DNA from: Undaria pinnatifida
Lineage: Eukaryota > Sar > Phaeophyceae > Laminariales > Alariaceae
NCBI GenBank assembly: GCA_012845835.1
Contig: JABAKD010000028.1
Span: 6,744,296 to 6,808,295, forward strand
Direction of reading: 5' to 3'
DNA length: 64,000 bases
Part shown: positions 48,301 through 58,700 of the stretch, piece by piece
Layout: every line of letters starts with the position of its first letter
Position numbering within the stretch: position 1 is the first letter of the stretch
Notes under the pieces: generated by a model
Seen by the model: the letters and a program-made list of their open reading frames with translations, nothing else
Told to the model about the DNA's origin: nothing
Databases searched by the model: none
Translations under genes and position numbers: made by a program

Positions 48301-49222
48301 GAAACTAACCCTAACCCTAACACTAACCCATACGAAATAATCCGATGACTGCCCCCTAGTGACGTCACCGGGGTGAAATGGTTGAAAATATCACAATAAT
48401 GTGTACTGGTTGGTTGGTTAGTTGGTTGTTGAATAGGTTGATGATGTGGTTGGTTGAATGGCTGACTGGTTGTTAATTGTGTTTGTTGATCGGTCGATCG
48501 GCTGGTTGGTCGTTGGGTTGGTTGGATGTAGGTTGGTGAGTTGGTCGGTGTATTGGTTGAATAATCAGTAGGTTTGTTCGTTCGTGGGTTGGTTGATGGA
48601 TTGTTTGTTTGTTTGGTTGATTTGATTGGTTGATAGCCGCTTCTTTTTGATAATTCTGTCTCTCCATCTCTTCCCGCTTTTCGTTTTCTCCACGCCCCCC
48701 CCCCCCCCCCCCTCCTGAACAGACCTCCGCGTTCTCGCTCTGATTAACCCCATCCCACGCCCTCCGCCTCCCCCCTCTCGCCCTCCCCCCCGCTCTCGTT
48801 CTTCCCCCCTCCTTCCCTCCCCACTCTCCCCCCCCCCCCTCCCTCCCCGCTCCTCCTCCTTCCCCCCCCCGCCCCCCTCCTTCCCACCTCCCCCCTCCCT
48901 CCCACCTCCCCCCTCCCCCCCCCCCGCCCCCTCGTCCCCCGCTTCCCTCTCTTCCTTACCCCCACCCGAATGTTGTGTGGTTGCGCTGCTCATGCCTTTG
49001 CTGCTGCTCGGGCTGTTTGTGCTTGCTCCTGCTGCTGCTGCTGCTGCTGCTGTTGCTCCCACCCTCCTGCTGCTGCTTGTACTCCTGCTGTTGTTGATGC
49101 TGCTGTTTCTCCGTTCCTTCTCCCCCTCCTGTCTCTTCTTGTGCTTCTTGCAACGTTCGCTTTAAGGTATCGCCTGCCGAGACCGGTGGTGGACCCAGCT
49201 GTTAGGACACTGCAGTGATTGA
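40045..49222 (+). CDS. EXD3/mut-7-like DEDDy 3'-5' exonuclease
   Basis: Exons: 40045-40224, 41913-42272, 42771-42992, 43599-43799, 44205-44330, 44823-45140, 46218-46717 and 47907-48016. All junctions are phase 0 until the last (phase 2), and every exon has GT..AG borders; together they give about 673 aa. The N-terminal half is helical and family-like. The DEDDy nuclease core is complete: motif I GLDVES (Asp455, Glu457), motif II KLGFSFDND (Asp574), motif III YAALD (Tyr645, Asp649), rebuilt only across the exon 7/8 join. A ~55-residue Asn/Ser/Arg-rich insert separates motifs I and II. Exon 8 ends in phase 1, so at least one more exon follows; 49167-49222 fits (acceptor TTTAAG, ending HCSD then TGA) but is tentative. 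Animal relatives process small RNAs or structured RNA. I did not find the Mut7-C domain many relatives carry. Confidence 0.87.
40991..41744 (+). mobile_element. Family F, intact 754-bp element
   Basis: The left end AGGCCATTTGTTACACAGTC and the reverse complement of the right end (AGGTCTTTTCTTACACAGTC) form an inverted repeat that stays alignable for about 45 bp, to TCGAAAACGGCC. Both subterminal regions repeat CAGTCGAAAA in both orientations. There is no coding capacity. It sits in intron 1 of the exonuclease gene. Confidence 0.8.
42335..42377 (+). repeat. 43-bp poly-G tract
   Basis: An uninterrupted run of G lies in intron 2 of the exonuclease gene. Confidence 0.95.
42488..42620 (+). repeat. 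(GTT)n microsatellite
   Basis: TTGTTG repeats with TCG variants lie in intron 2 of the exonuclease gene. Confidence 0.9.
42955..43120 (+). repeat. 83-bp tandem duplication over a splice donor
   Basis: ACGAGTGCGAGGGGGTCCTG starts at 42955 and at 43038, and the copies stay near-identical through GGGGTCAAGATGT. The unit includes the end of exon 3 and its GCGGAG|GTGGGG donor, so a second potential donor lies 83 bp downstream. Confidence 0.9.
45225..45560 (+). mobile_element. Dispersed repeat family A, long copy
   Basis: Near-full-length match to 20225-20560 (TGACCATGGACCCTCGCATC, GGGACGGAGCACGTCGGGTT, GTGTGGCCACTCCAGAGACA). It lies in intron 6 of the exonuclease gene, between the exons carrying motifs I and II. 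Confidence 0.8.
47620..47762 (-). repeat. Dispersed repeat family A (partial)
   Basis: The reverse complement carries GCGCGAAGCGCCGTGAGGTG and CATGAAGG-type words of family A, in intron 7 of the exonuclease gene. Confidence 0.7.
48020..48640 (+). repeat. TTGG-based minisatellite
   Basis: (TTGG)n at 48026-48056 and four units of TTGGTTGACCAG at about 48104-48172 are followed by irregular TTGGTTGRT text to 48640. It starts four bases after the exon 8 donor of the exonuclease gene. Confidence 0.9.
48304..48330 (-). repeat. Interstitial telomere-like tract
   Basis: Four CTAACC/CCCTAA-type units with one variant occur, the reverse complement of TTAGGG. Confidence 0.75.
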
Positions 49223-50417
49223 TTCATCCTTCTTCGGCCTCCTCTCTCCTCCCCCCCCCCCCCCCGCCTTTCTCCCGCCTACATATCATCGCACCACACC
49301 GCGGCTTTAGCCCCCAACCCCATACCAACCGCAGACATCACAAGACCAGCGGAAGACCTCAAAGGGGGGCGAATTTCGCCGCACACAAAGCTAGTCGATT
49401 TTTTGGGGGAAACTGCTTATTTTTTCCCCGTAGAATCCAAAAAAACTTCTTAATCCGTGTGGAACTGGGAATAAAAAACGCTGGGGCAAATAAAATCGGA
49501 TTTGTTTCTGGGACAGCAGTAGCAAAAAGAAAAAGGGTCTATTTCTATCGGAAAAAGAAGAAAAACACCTTTTTTTTTTTACAGCCACTGCGGGAGCAAA
49601 CGTCGTCGTATCTTACGCGGCTGCAGCCAATTGCCAACCCTGCAGAAAAGCGTCGGCCTTGGGTTTGGTGGAGAAGGCGCGGGATTTTTCCGGCGAATTT
49701 TTTTGGCGTGTGTTTGTAGGCGATTCTTGTGTTTTGTGGCGGGCGTTTCGGCGGAGAAGGTTTAGACGCCGAGATTTTTTTTTTTTTTTCTGCTCGTCTT
49801 TTTTTTCCGTCTTTATTTTTTCTTGGTGCAGTCTGTGTCGTAATCGCACGTTGTTGTTTTCCTATGAATACCTATTGTACCTGGTATTTCGGGGTTTTGT
49901 ATTTTGCAAGTCGATTGCGCTGCGGTGTTTATCGTAGAACGCCGGGATTCTGCTGCCTTTGCTTCCCAACTGGCACGTAGAAGGTCCAGGGAGTGTTGGT
50001 GATCCCGCCAGGAAGGAGATGAGCAAGAGGGGGGAAGAGGAGAAGGAGGAGGAAGGGAGCACCATATTTATTTGCGTTGTTCGGTTCGCAAGGGGGTTCC
50101 AGATGTGCTGCCGGCTTTCTTGTGCTGGGAGTCGAAGGTCAGAAGGGTGTGGCCTGCACGTCGTGGGGGCATAACAAAGTTTATTTGTGGCGTATTTGAT
50201 GCGATTCGGGGGACACCGTCAAGACAATGTTCCGTTTGCCCGTCTGATTTGTCAAGCCAACGCGTGCTACGCGGTACGATAGAGGTCTTAACGGTATACC
50301 GTTTTCTGGCTTAACCGTTTCCAGAATGACGCCGCGGCTTCTGAAGAGCGAAGAGCTGCTGTTTGTTTTTTCGGGACCAAGGATGCGTGAGGGGGGGGCT
50401 GTACGCCCCGTCTTCAC

Positions 50418-50720
50418 CATGAATGGGTTTTCATCACTCGCACGAGTGAGGTGACTCTGAACCTCACCAACGAAAGCACTTCAGGCGATGTGCTTGGCGG
50501 CAGCGTAGCTGACCGTTCCATTTCGGATCGATGTCGCAAAGATAAAGCAGCACCAAAGTTTAACGCCTTTTACAACTGGAAACCCTTTTTGGGGGGACGA
50601 GATTACTTGAAGTTAGTATAGGGAGGGATTTTGGGGGCTCTAAAGGGGTTAAGACCGCATTGGAACAGGGGGGGTCACTCCCGCGAAAGTGACCCCCGAG
50701 CCGCCGCCAAAACGGCGTCT
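50418..50720 (+). mobile_element. Repeat family H holding a TTAA-MITE
   Basis: It starts near TCACTCGCACGAGTGAGG, shares TTTCGGATCGATGTCGCAAAG with the 17345 copy and ends at GTCACTCCCGCGAAAGTGAC. A TTAA-MITE (50560-50652) interrupts it. Confidence 0.6.
50560..50652 (+). mobile_element. TTAA-MITE, copy 3 (both TTAA intact)
   Basis: TTAA flanks both sides of an 85-bp core that starts CGCCTTTTACAACTGGAAAC and ends GCTCTAAAGGGG. This is the best-preserved copy. Confidence 0.88.
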
Positions 50721-51105
50721 CAGAAGTGACCTCCCGGCACGGCAAGCTTGGCCACTTGCAATATATTGAGCAGTAGATCCCATTTGCAATTTTAACGTGT
50801 AATTTCATCGGTAGGCTCTCGAAAAGCCATGTATTGGGGTTGTTCTTGTGGGGTGCGCAAGCGTGCAACGGCGACACAGTGACAAAAAACAAAAACGTTG
50901 TGGCCGAAACATTTTGGACCGACGGATCCCGGGCAACCCCCCCCATGCCCCCCCCCCCGCCCTTTCGAGGGACTATCCAGCATATATCATCGTGGTCGGG
51001 AATCCCCCAGTAGTGCTCATCATAGAGCAATGATTTTCGTTGTTGTGTACCAGGGGGTGGGGTACTGTACCTTCGCGAAGGGATACTTTTTGCCCGTTAG
51101 ATGAC

Positions 51106-51390
51106 GCGTGCTACGATAGTAGAGGTGCACCACTTTTCTATGAGGTCCCTCACTTTCGGAGCTCAAGACATGTCCTTCTTAAGCCTTGGAAAAACTGATT
51201 TCTCAAGGGAAAAAAAAAAACTGCTAGTAGAAGACCGGAATGAAAAATCCCATGGCCTAGGTATACAACGAGAATCATGAAAAAAGAAAGAGGCATATTT
51301 CCGACGAGTTTGAGGTAAGGAACCCCGTCGTTCAGTCACCATTTCAGACGCAAAGTGCTAGGTGCCTCTTTCCTAGCACGCGCGTCAGAT
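51106..51390 (+). mobile_element. MITE family C, copy 6
   Basis: It runs from ACGCGTGCTACGATAGTAGA to the inverted end CCTCTTTCCTAGCACGCGCG. The interior is in the opposite orientation to several other copies, beginning GCACCACTTTTCTATGAGG. Confidence 0.7.
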
Positions 51391-51584
51391 GCCGAGCGAG
51401 GGCGTGTGGCATTGCTCACAAGAGTTAATAGCCCTTTTGTGACCCAGGCACTGCCTGTCTAGATAGGTGCTGCGGACGCGGGCTACGATAATAGAGGTGG
51501 CACTTTTCGCCTGAAATATTTTTTTCTGCATGACGGGGCTCCTTAACCCAAAATCGTCAAAATAGGCCATTTTTGAGGTTCATT

Positions 51585-51835
51585 CTACGGTAGCCCGCCC
51601 AACATTTCTTCAACGAAATCGCCGGTTTCGAAAAACCAGCTCTCGGCCGTATCTTCTGAAATACGGTTCGGCCCTTGCCCCCCCGACGTCATTGTTCGAT
51701 AGTCCTTTGAGCAACCAAGAAAATACATGGAAGTTTTCACATCATCCTTCCTCGTGTCGAGCAGGCCATGAAACTTTCGTTAAAAGAAAATCGCTGGTTT
51801 TCGGGGGGGCTATCGTAGAATCAGTATTTTCGGGG
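51585..51835 (-). mobile_element. MITE family B, copy 3 (reverse)
   Basis: It runs from TTCATTCTACGGTAGCCCGC to GGGGGCTATCGTAGAATCAG, the reverse complement of the B left end. The internal GAAATCGCCGGTTTCGAAAAACC matches B in reverse. Confidence 0.75.
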
Positions 51836-51942
51836 GCGTGGTTCTTGTTTGTGTACCTAGGCCCCACACGTGGCATTTTTTTTTCTCCGGTCGGTACGTA
51901 GCAGTTTTGATTTTCCTCCGAATCAGGTTTTGGGAGAGGTCT

Positions 51943-52031
51943 TGACCCCTTTAGAGCCCCCGAACCCCTCCCTATACTAAATCCAAGTAATGTTGTCCCC
52001 AAAAACGGGTTTCCAGTTGTAAAGGGGTTAA
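51943..52031 (-). mobile_element. TTAA-MITE, copy 4 (reverse, nested)
   Basis: TTGA and TTAA flank an 81-bp core from CCCCTTTAGAGCCCCCGAAC to CCAGTTGTAAAGGGG. The host sequence GGAGAGGTC..AGCTC is continuous with a single TTAA in family C copies at 17062 and 23671. Confidence 0.88.
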
Positions 52032-52367
52032 GCTCTCCCAAATTGAGGGGTAGTATTGAGAAAAAAAGTGGTGCACCTCTATCGTAACACGTGTCTGCGG
52101 TGGTGGAGGGTGCGCCAGTTTGTTTCTGAGCCTCCTAACCACTTGAGAGCTCTATCCCCCGCGCCCCCCCCCCCCAAATATGTATATTAAATATGTATTG
52201 GAGGGAAAAAAAATGAAAAGCGAAACTCGATAACGAAATCCCACATGGCCTGACGTAGGTAACAACACAAGCGAAAAAAGCATGTTGAGGGACACACAAG
52301 AATGGAGAATTCGATTCGCGGACGAAACACCAGTTTCTGTTTTACCAAAAAAAAAAGTTTTTTCAAG

Positions 52368-52640
52368 GGGTGACTGATTCTACGATAGCGCCCCCCCCCA
52401 AAGAAAAACTGCGATTTTCTTTAACGAACGTTTCGTGGCGGCTCGATACGAGGAAGGATGCTATGAAAAGTATGAATGTAATTTCACATATTTTCTTGTT
52501 CGCGAAGGGCTATCGACCGATGACGTCGGGGTGGCAAAGGGCACCGTATTTCAGGAGATACGGCCGAGGGCTGGTTTCAAAACCGGCGATTTCGTGTTAA
52601 AGAAAAGTTGGGGGGGGGGGGCTTCACCATAGAATGACTC
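52368..52640 (+). mobile_element. MITE family B, copy 4
   Basis: It runs from GACTGATTCTACGATAGCGC to TTCACCATAGAATGACTC, with AACGAACGTTTCGTGGCGGC and GGTTTCAAAACCGGCGATTT inside. The 52370-52600 frame in it is incidental. Confidence 0.75.
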
Positions 52641-53154
52641 GGGTTTTGTTTAGAGCTCCTCAAAAGTGAAAAGGAACGCCTTAAGACAAAAAAAAATTGT
52701 GCACCTTCACCGTGCGAGCCAATTTGTGCTTTCGACAGCCCCGAAGGAGTTCAGTGAGTGGCGCCCTTCGCATGTTGCACAGTAACAGCGGCACCAGCTA
52801 CGTAGCCCCGGAGGAGTTGAATGACGCCCTTTGCATGTTGCACAGAACAGTGGCACCAGCTACGTACATTATAGCAGTGTAGAAGCTCATACCAGAGGCA
52901 GGCACGCACTTTCGAACGTTTTCGTCAGTTCCATTCATTATATCAATAAATACGGCAACAGCGACAACGACGACACCTACCCAATAAACCGAATCACACC
53001 ACACGCCGCAAAACAAGAAAGACAACAGAAAGACTCTGAAACGAGACGAAAACCCCCCGCCCCCTGCCCTGATACCGACAACAAAAACACCTTCAGGTTC
53101 GTGATGGCCACCAGCCGATTCTAACCAGGTCAATGCCCGAGGCAGGGGGGAGGG

Positions 53155-53275
53155 GCAGGGAAGGGGGTACTCATACCATGCACGGTCCGAGTCCTTGGGA
53201 TCGGGACCATCGACCCTAGCATGCTTACCATGCTGGGACGGAGCACGTCGGGTTTTCTCCACCGGGCAGAGGAAG
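53155..53275 (+). repeat. Dispersed repeat family A (partial)
   Basis: It shares GGGGGTACTCA, CATGCTGGGACGGAGCACGT and CGGGTTTTC words with the long copies. A 29-bp G run (53285-53313) follows. Confidence 0.7.
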
Positions 53276-53284
53276 GCGGGGGGC

Positions 53285-53315
<31 letters not shown>

Positions 53316-53453
53316 AACAAGGGTAGGCACGCATACACACACCAACATGATTGTTCCACCGGTACGCATAATCCAACCCGCAAACCGAAACTTCCACGAT
53401 GTCTTACCAAGGACATCACCAAAGTACATTTTGACACTAGTCCTGGCGAGCGA

Positions 53454-53454
<1 letters not shown>

Positions 53455-53488
<34 letters not shown>
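53455..53488 (+). repeat. 34-bp poly-C tract
   Basis: An uninterrupted C run lies 140 bp from the 29-bp G run at 53285. Confidence 0.95.
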
Positions 53489-53489
<1 letters not shown>

Positions 53490-54917
53490 CGCGTCTCCGC
53501 CCCTCCCTCCCTTACCCTAGATGCGTACCAGGTACTAACATACAAATATGCTATTATAAGAGACCGGTTTATTTGGGCGCGTCAAGGTCTAATTTGACAT
53601 TAATATACTAGTTTTAGAGTAGGAGAGCGGTCAGTCACGGGGTCAAACCGCTGCCTCCCGGGATATTCGCTTGGTCGGGGCGCGTCAAGACCTCTTTGGG
53701 CCTCAACATACTAGTTTACGCGTAGGAGGGCCGTCAGTCAAGGTGTCAAACCGCGGTCTCCAGTCATACCAGGTAACATTTTATTACATATAGTACGTCC
53801 TGTAGAAAACAAAATTAAATCTCCTCTTCCCACCCTCACCTAAATATGAAAACAAAAACAGGGAGACATGCAAAATCTCAAAACTCCGCCGGTTGTACCG
53901 GGGGGGGGTATCTACGTACCATCCCCGCCCGTCCACCACGGTCCCTACTAAGGTAACACGCCAGGGGGGGGGGGGGGGGGGGGGTCAGGGGGGGACAGTG
54001 TGCGTATAACCATGGTCATACATGGCCGTAGTCTGCCAGACCATAAACCCTTGCATACCTACAGTCGGGGTGGGGGATGGGGTGGGGGGGGATTCTGCCG
54101 CGAGCATTCGCGGTCTTTGTCACTACCTCTCTGCACACACGCCCCCTATCCTATTGAAAACCCGACGCCCTTTTCCCCCGCGAAACCACGAAAGTCGTGC
54201 ACAACAAAGGGCGAGACCGATGGCGACTAAAGCCTGGGATACGCTAGATTGTCGTACGAGTAGATATCCAAAGGGCCCCACAGATACGAAGCACGGGAGC
54301 GCCGCACAGACAATGCAAATAATAAGAGGAAGGAGCGGAGGCGGTATGCAAAGCAGCAGCAGCTGCAGCAGCGAAACAAACGCGAACGAAGACTTCAAAA
54401 GCAAACTTTAAAAGCAGAAGCAACTTACAACCCCCCCCAAAAAAAAACAAGAAGCAAAAGAAAAATTCAGACGCAGAAGCAAAACCCAGAAGCAAAACCA
54501 AAAACCAGCCGATCTGCGGCTGAGGCTCTTTGCTTCTTTCACAAAAAAAAGCAGAACGGTAAGACCCTAAGCAAAAGGGAGAAGGAGAACAGCCAAAAAA
54601 AATAAAAAGAAGAAATGAACAAAAGAAGAGCACGTGTCGCACCCGATCGATCCCCAGCGGAACTCTACGCTGCTTCCACACGAAGGATAGTAAGTATCGC
54701 AAGAAAATACAACAGCCACAGCCGGCTTAAATCTAGTACTTGGACCGTTTGCCCCCATGGCTCCTAACCCCGTCTCTCGCTCTCTCTCTCCCCCCCAACA
54801 AGTGGAGCAGGGCTCTCCTCTTGTCGGCAACAAAAATAAAAAACAATTTATCCATGTCTTAACTGCACCCGCACCCTCCCACCCACCCCTACCCCTAGCC
54901 CCCTGTCCCCGCCTCCC

Positions 54918-55025
54918 TGCCTGGTCGGTGAAACCCTGATGTGCTCCATCCCGGCATAGTAGGGATGCGAGGGTCTATGGTAATACGACTAAGGCTGTGC
55001 ATCAAATGAGTACCCCCTACCGCCC
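54918..55025 (-). repeat. Dispersed repeat family A (partial)
   Basis: The reverse complement reads through GGTACTCATTTGATGCA, ACCATAGACCCTCGCATCCC and ATGCCGGGATGGAGCACATC. Confidence 0.7.
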
Positions 55026-55791
55026 CCCCGCGCCCCCGCGCGATGGTCGCACGCACTACGGCCACGCATGATGTGATGATTACACCCGCCCCCTGCTCTC
55101 CTCCTTCACCCCAGCCGTTGGATCTCCAAATGGTGGTGTAGTTGTGGTGGCGGTGGTGGTGGTGTTGGTAGCAGCGGAAACATTAGTTGGGGCCCAACGG
55201 CGGCGGCGGTGACAGAGCAAGCGGCTAGCAGACAGCCGCAGCACTCATGCCCAGCTTTCGGCATTCCGAGGTTGCTATACGGTGCCACAAGGACGGGAAG
55301 GTGGACATAGCTATACACTCATGCCGGCGTTGTTGTGAGCAGTGAAAAAGTGTCAACATATATCCCGGGAACGGGTAGAGGTAGCAGTAGCGGTAGTATC
55401 AGTGGCGATAGCGGTAGCAGTGGCGGTAGATATAGCAGCGGTGGAAGCAGGTCAGCCAATGGAAGAGGCTGGGGCTCAATGGCGGCGGCGGCGGTGGCGT
55501 CGGTGATAGCGCTAGCTTTTAGCCGTTTGCCGCAGCTCTAGCAGTCAGTGGCAGCTCTAGCAGTCAGCGGCAGCTCTAGCAGTCAGCGGAAGACCTAGTG
55601 GTAGCAGTGGTGGTGGCGGCGGCAGTGGTGGAACCAAATCGGTTACGTTGAGAGGAGCCATCACTGCCAAGCCGCGGCAGCAGCGGCGGTGGTAGCACTA
55701 GCAGCCAGCGCTAGCACTAGCGGTATCGCTATCGCTAGCACTAGCGGTAACCGGTAGCAGTGGCGGTAGTATTGGCAGCGGTGATACAAAA

Positions 55792-58700
55792 TCAGTTAGG
55801 GTAAGAGGCACCGCCACTAAGCCGCGGCGGCGGTGGCACCGCGGCCGTGCCGTCCGTAGACATCTTCCTCATAATCTCGTTTAGTTTCGCGTCTCTCTTC
55901 TTCTCGCTCGCCAGGATGAGCTCCGTGAGCCGGGTGGTTATCCCGGACTTCTGATTCACCTTCGCGGAGAGCAACTGTTTTCAGCGAAACAAAAAAAGTA
56001 GGGGATCGGTGAGGGGGCGGGGTGGGGGGGGAGAAGGATGGGGTAAAGAAAGGAGAGGGCAATGATGGGAGGGGGGGGGCTGTTGACCAAAAGAAGGAAG
56101 GAAGGAGGGGCTCGGGTGGGGAAGTTTTGCGGAGGGGGTGTCGAGAACGGGGGGAGGGGAGTGCGAAGGAGGGGGTGGGGAGGGTGTGTGAAGGAAGGGG
56201 GAGGCGGGTGTGTGTAAATCCGAGGTGTGGGGACGACGGTATCTCACCGTGCGGGCCTTTTCGAACGCCTCAAGCTTCCGCTGAGCGTCGCGGTCCAGAA
56301 ACGCCAGCTCTCTATCCACCACCTCCAGTCTTCCAGAACAACAAAAAAAAACGTTTGGCAGACACCATCAAAAGAGCGAGTGAGCGAACGAGGACAGGAC
56401 GTCAAAGCGGCAGCACACGAAAAGGCGACAAGAGGGAGGACACGAAAAAACACGACCAAGACCAAGACCACAAGGCAAGGCAATCTAAGGCAAGGCACGG
56501 CAAAAAAGCAAGAACAAAACATCACCCGTCGACTTGCCAGCACGGCAAAGAGCCCATTTATGGGTTCCATACTTTCTTGACAGCGGTGATGTGGGTTTCG
56601 TGAAAATCGCAAGGAAGCACCATAGACATAAATTCACAATAACTCTACACATCATGACTCACCAACGGGTGCACTCGGACAGCGTTTCCAATCGCCCCCG
56701 TAACCAAGAGCAAAACACAAGAGTCTGGAGAACGGGTTGGGACGACGACGACTAGATATTTGCAACCTTCCAGCACCGCCCCCTCCCCCTGCCTCGCCCA
56801 GAAGGCAAACAACCATGGTCACAACCACCCAGCATCCGCCCGACCACCCCACCTCCACCTCCCGCCAAAAACGTAAAACCTCCTACTTACCCCCCCCTCC
56901 CCCCCCCCCTCTTCTCCTCTTTCCCTCCGCCTCCCACCTATAACGTAAAACCCCTATTTACCCCCCAACCCCCCTCCTCTTCCCCTCCGCCTCCCGCCTA
57001 CAACGTAACCCATCTTTATAGCCCCCCCCTTCCCCCCTCCTCTTCCCCTCCGCCCCCGGCCCAGAAAGTCGAAACCGTTGGGTTCACTCCCCCCCCCAAC
57101 CCCATCTTCCGCCCCACTGTGCAAATAACGCCTCCCCCCCCCGGTTTACGCTTTGCTTCGCTTCATTGATTCCTCACGTTTTTCTGAGGTCGTTAACCTC
57201 CGTTTGGTGGTCCAAGGCGAGTTGCGCCAGCTCCCTATCCACGGTGGCCAGCAGCACAGACTCCTGTTTTGCGTTTTTTTGGGTCACGACGACGAGCGGG
57301 AACCGACAACCAACGATCAGCAAGCGACACACGCAAAATCGATATGCAACAATGAACAAGCAACAACCAACAAGGCGATACGGAGAAAGGTGTCTACCCA
57401 AAAGAAGTCTGCACGAGTTGGGTTTTGGGCAGCACATAATGTCGGAGGTATGTATTACTTTTCTTACAACAAACCGCTAGTGAGCGCGAGTCAAAAACTA
57501 AGCTTGCGACTTGGTCTGGACTGATCATCTAGTGACACAAGACAAACAGCACCAGCCACAAGCAGCAAGCAAGAGCCAACAACGATTTTACGCGACAAGC
57601 GACAAGCGCCAAAACGACAAGGCGCGTAAGGCATTCAACCATCCATATCGGAGGCGGTCTAATGCATGTGCGGCCATGCGCGGCGGTCGCGGGAATTGCG
57701 GCGGCAGCGGCCGCGCGAGTGGAAAGCGGCAGCGGCACGATAGCGACAGCGGTAGCAGTACCGGCACAGCGAAGATACATGTACACGAAGGACATTTCCA
57801 GCGCTCTGCCCCCCCAAAGATAAGAGAACGCACGTGTGCACGAGCGTGTTGAACACATTACCGCGCGAAAGCCACACCGATGTCTTTACACTGAGCATAC
57901 GCTCGCCGCGGTCGTCCCCGTCGTCAAAATCGCTCATGTCGTAATTGGCGTCGCCTCTCAGATGCATGCTACGGTAGGTGCACACCGTTTTTATTTGTAA
58001 TGCTCTTAACGTGAGCTCTATTTTTTGAACCCACAAAAGCGACTCTTGCAGAAATATTGACGATTATCCCGGTGGCTGACCTGAACGTCTTACAGGTGTC
58101 AAACGGATAACAACTAGAAAAAAAAACAAAAACACACACACAAACATGCGAAACAAGTTATGGTATCGGTGCCTCCTTTCATTTCTTCCCGGCAAGGTTC
58201 TCGACTTGAGGGGCTCCACATGCCCCACGCAAAAAAACTGATTCATGAGTACAATAAAAGTGGAAACCACTGCCTAAGGTACACAAAAGAAACACATATA
58301 GCCAAATCAGTGAGAACATTCCGACGATTTCTGGTCAACGCCTTAACAACTGGATTTTTTGGGGACAAATTTACTTGAAGTTAGTATAGGGAGGGATTTG
58401 GGGGCTCTTGAGGGGTCAATGAGCGGAGTCCCGAATTTCCGACAAGAAAAAAAAAAAAAAAAAAAAAATGCTTCCTCCATCGCAGCACGCGCCATATGGT
58501 GTCACCGTCTATCAAACGAGGAGCCTTGTCAGCCACAACCAGTTCCGCAAAAAAAAGCGCAATCATACCCCCTGTCCATGCACGCCTCCTCGCACCTGCT
58601 GCAGAGTCCGCTGCTTCTCCTTCAGGGCGTTCCGCACAGACTGCTCCTTCTTCTTGAGTGCCTCCTCTGATCTCTTCCAGGCCTCCTCCTCCTTGCTAGG

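Larger units (their letters stand above)
51472..52094 (+). mobile_element. MITE C carrying nested B and TTAA-MITE
   Basis: Outer ends are ACGCGGGCTACGATAATAGA and ACCTCTATCGTAACACGTGT. A reverse family B element occupies about 51585-51835 and a reverse TTAA-MITE 51943-52031. Removing both would leave a ~280-bp family C element like the one at 17062-17331. Confidence 0.8.
49223..55791. other. Transposon-rich convergent intergenic region
   Basis: This 6.6-kb gap lies between the ends of two convergent genes. 50418-52640 is a cluster of families B, C, H and TTAA-MITEs. 53155-55020 carries family A fragments and very long G and C runs. 55370-55790 is GGCAGTAGCGG-type low complexity. An AATAAA at about 49490 could serve the exonuclease gene. 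No exon was found. Confidence 0.55.

Noticed and set aside
48744-49062. Gly/Arg/Glu-rich minus-strand ORFs of 73 and 165 aa
   Set aside because: They are the reverse of a CCCTCC-rich polypyrimidine stretch in the exonuclease gene's last intron.
52370-52600. 76-aa ORF and similar short ORFs in other family B copies
   Set aside because: The frame is not conserved between copies. The sequence is a non-coding MITE.
57863-57968. Protein-like minus-strand segment (MSDFDDGDDRGERML) in intron 1 of the coiled-coil gene
   Set aside because: Its phase does not fit between exons 1 and 2, which join perfectly without it. It may be an alternative exon, but nothing supports that.
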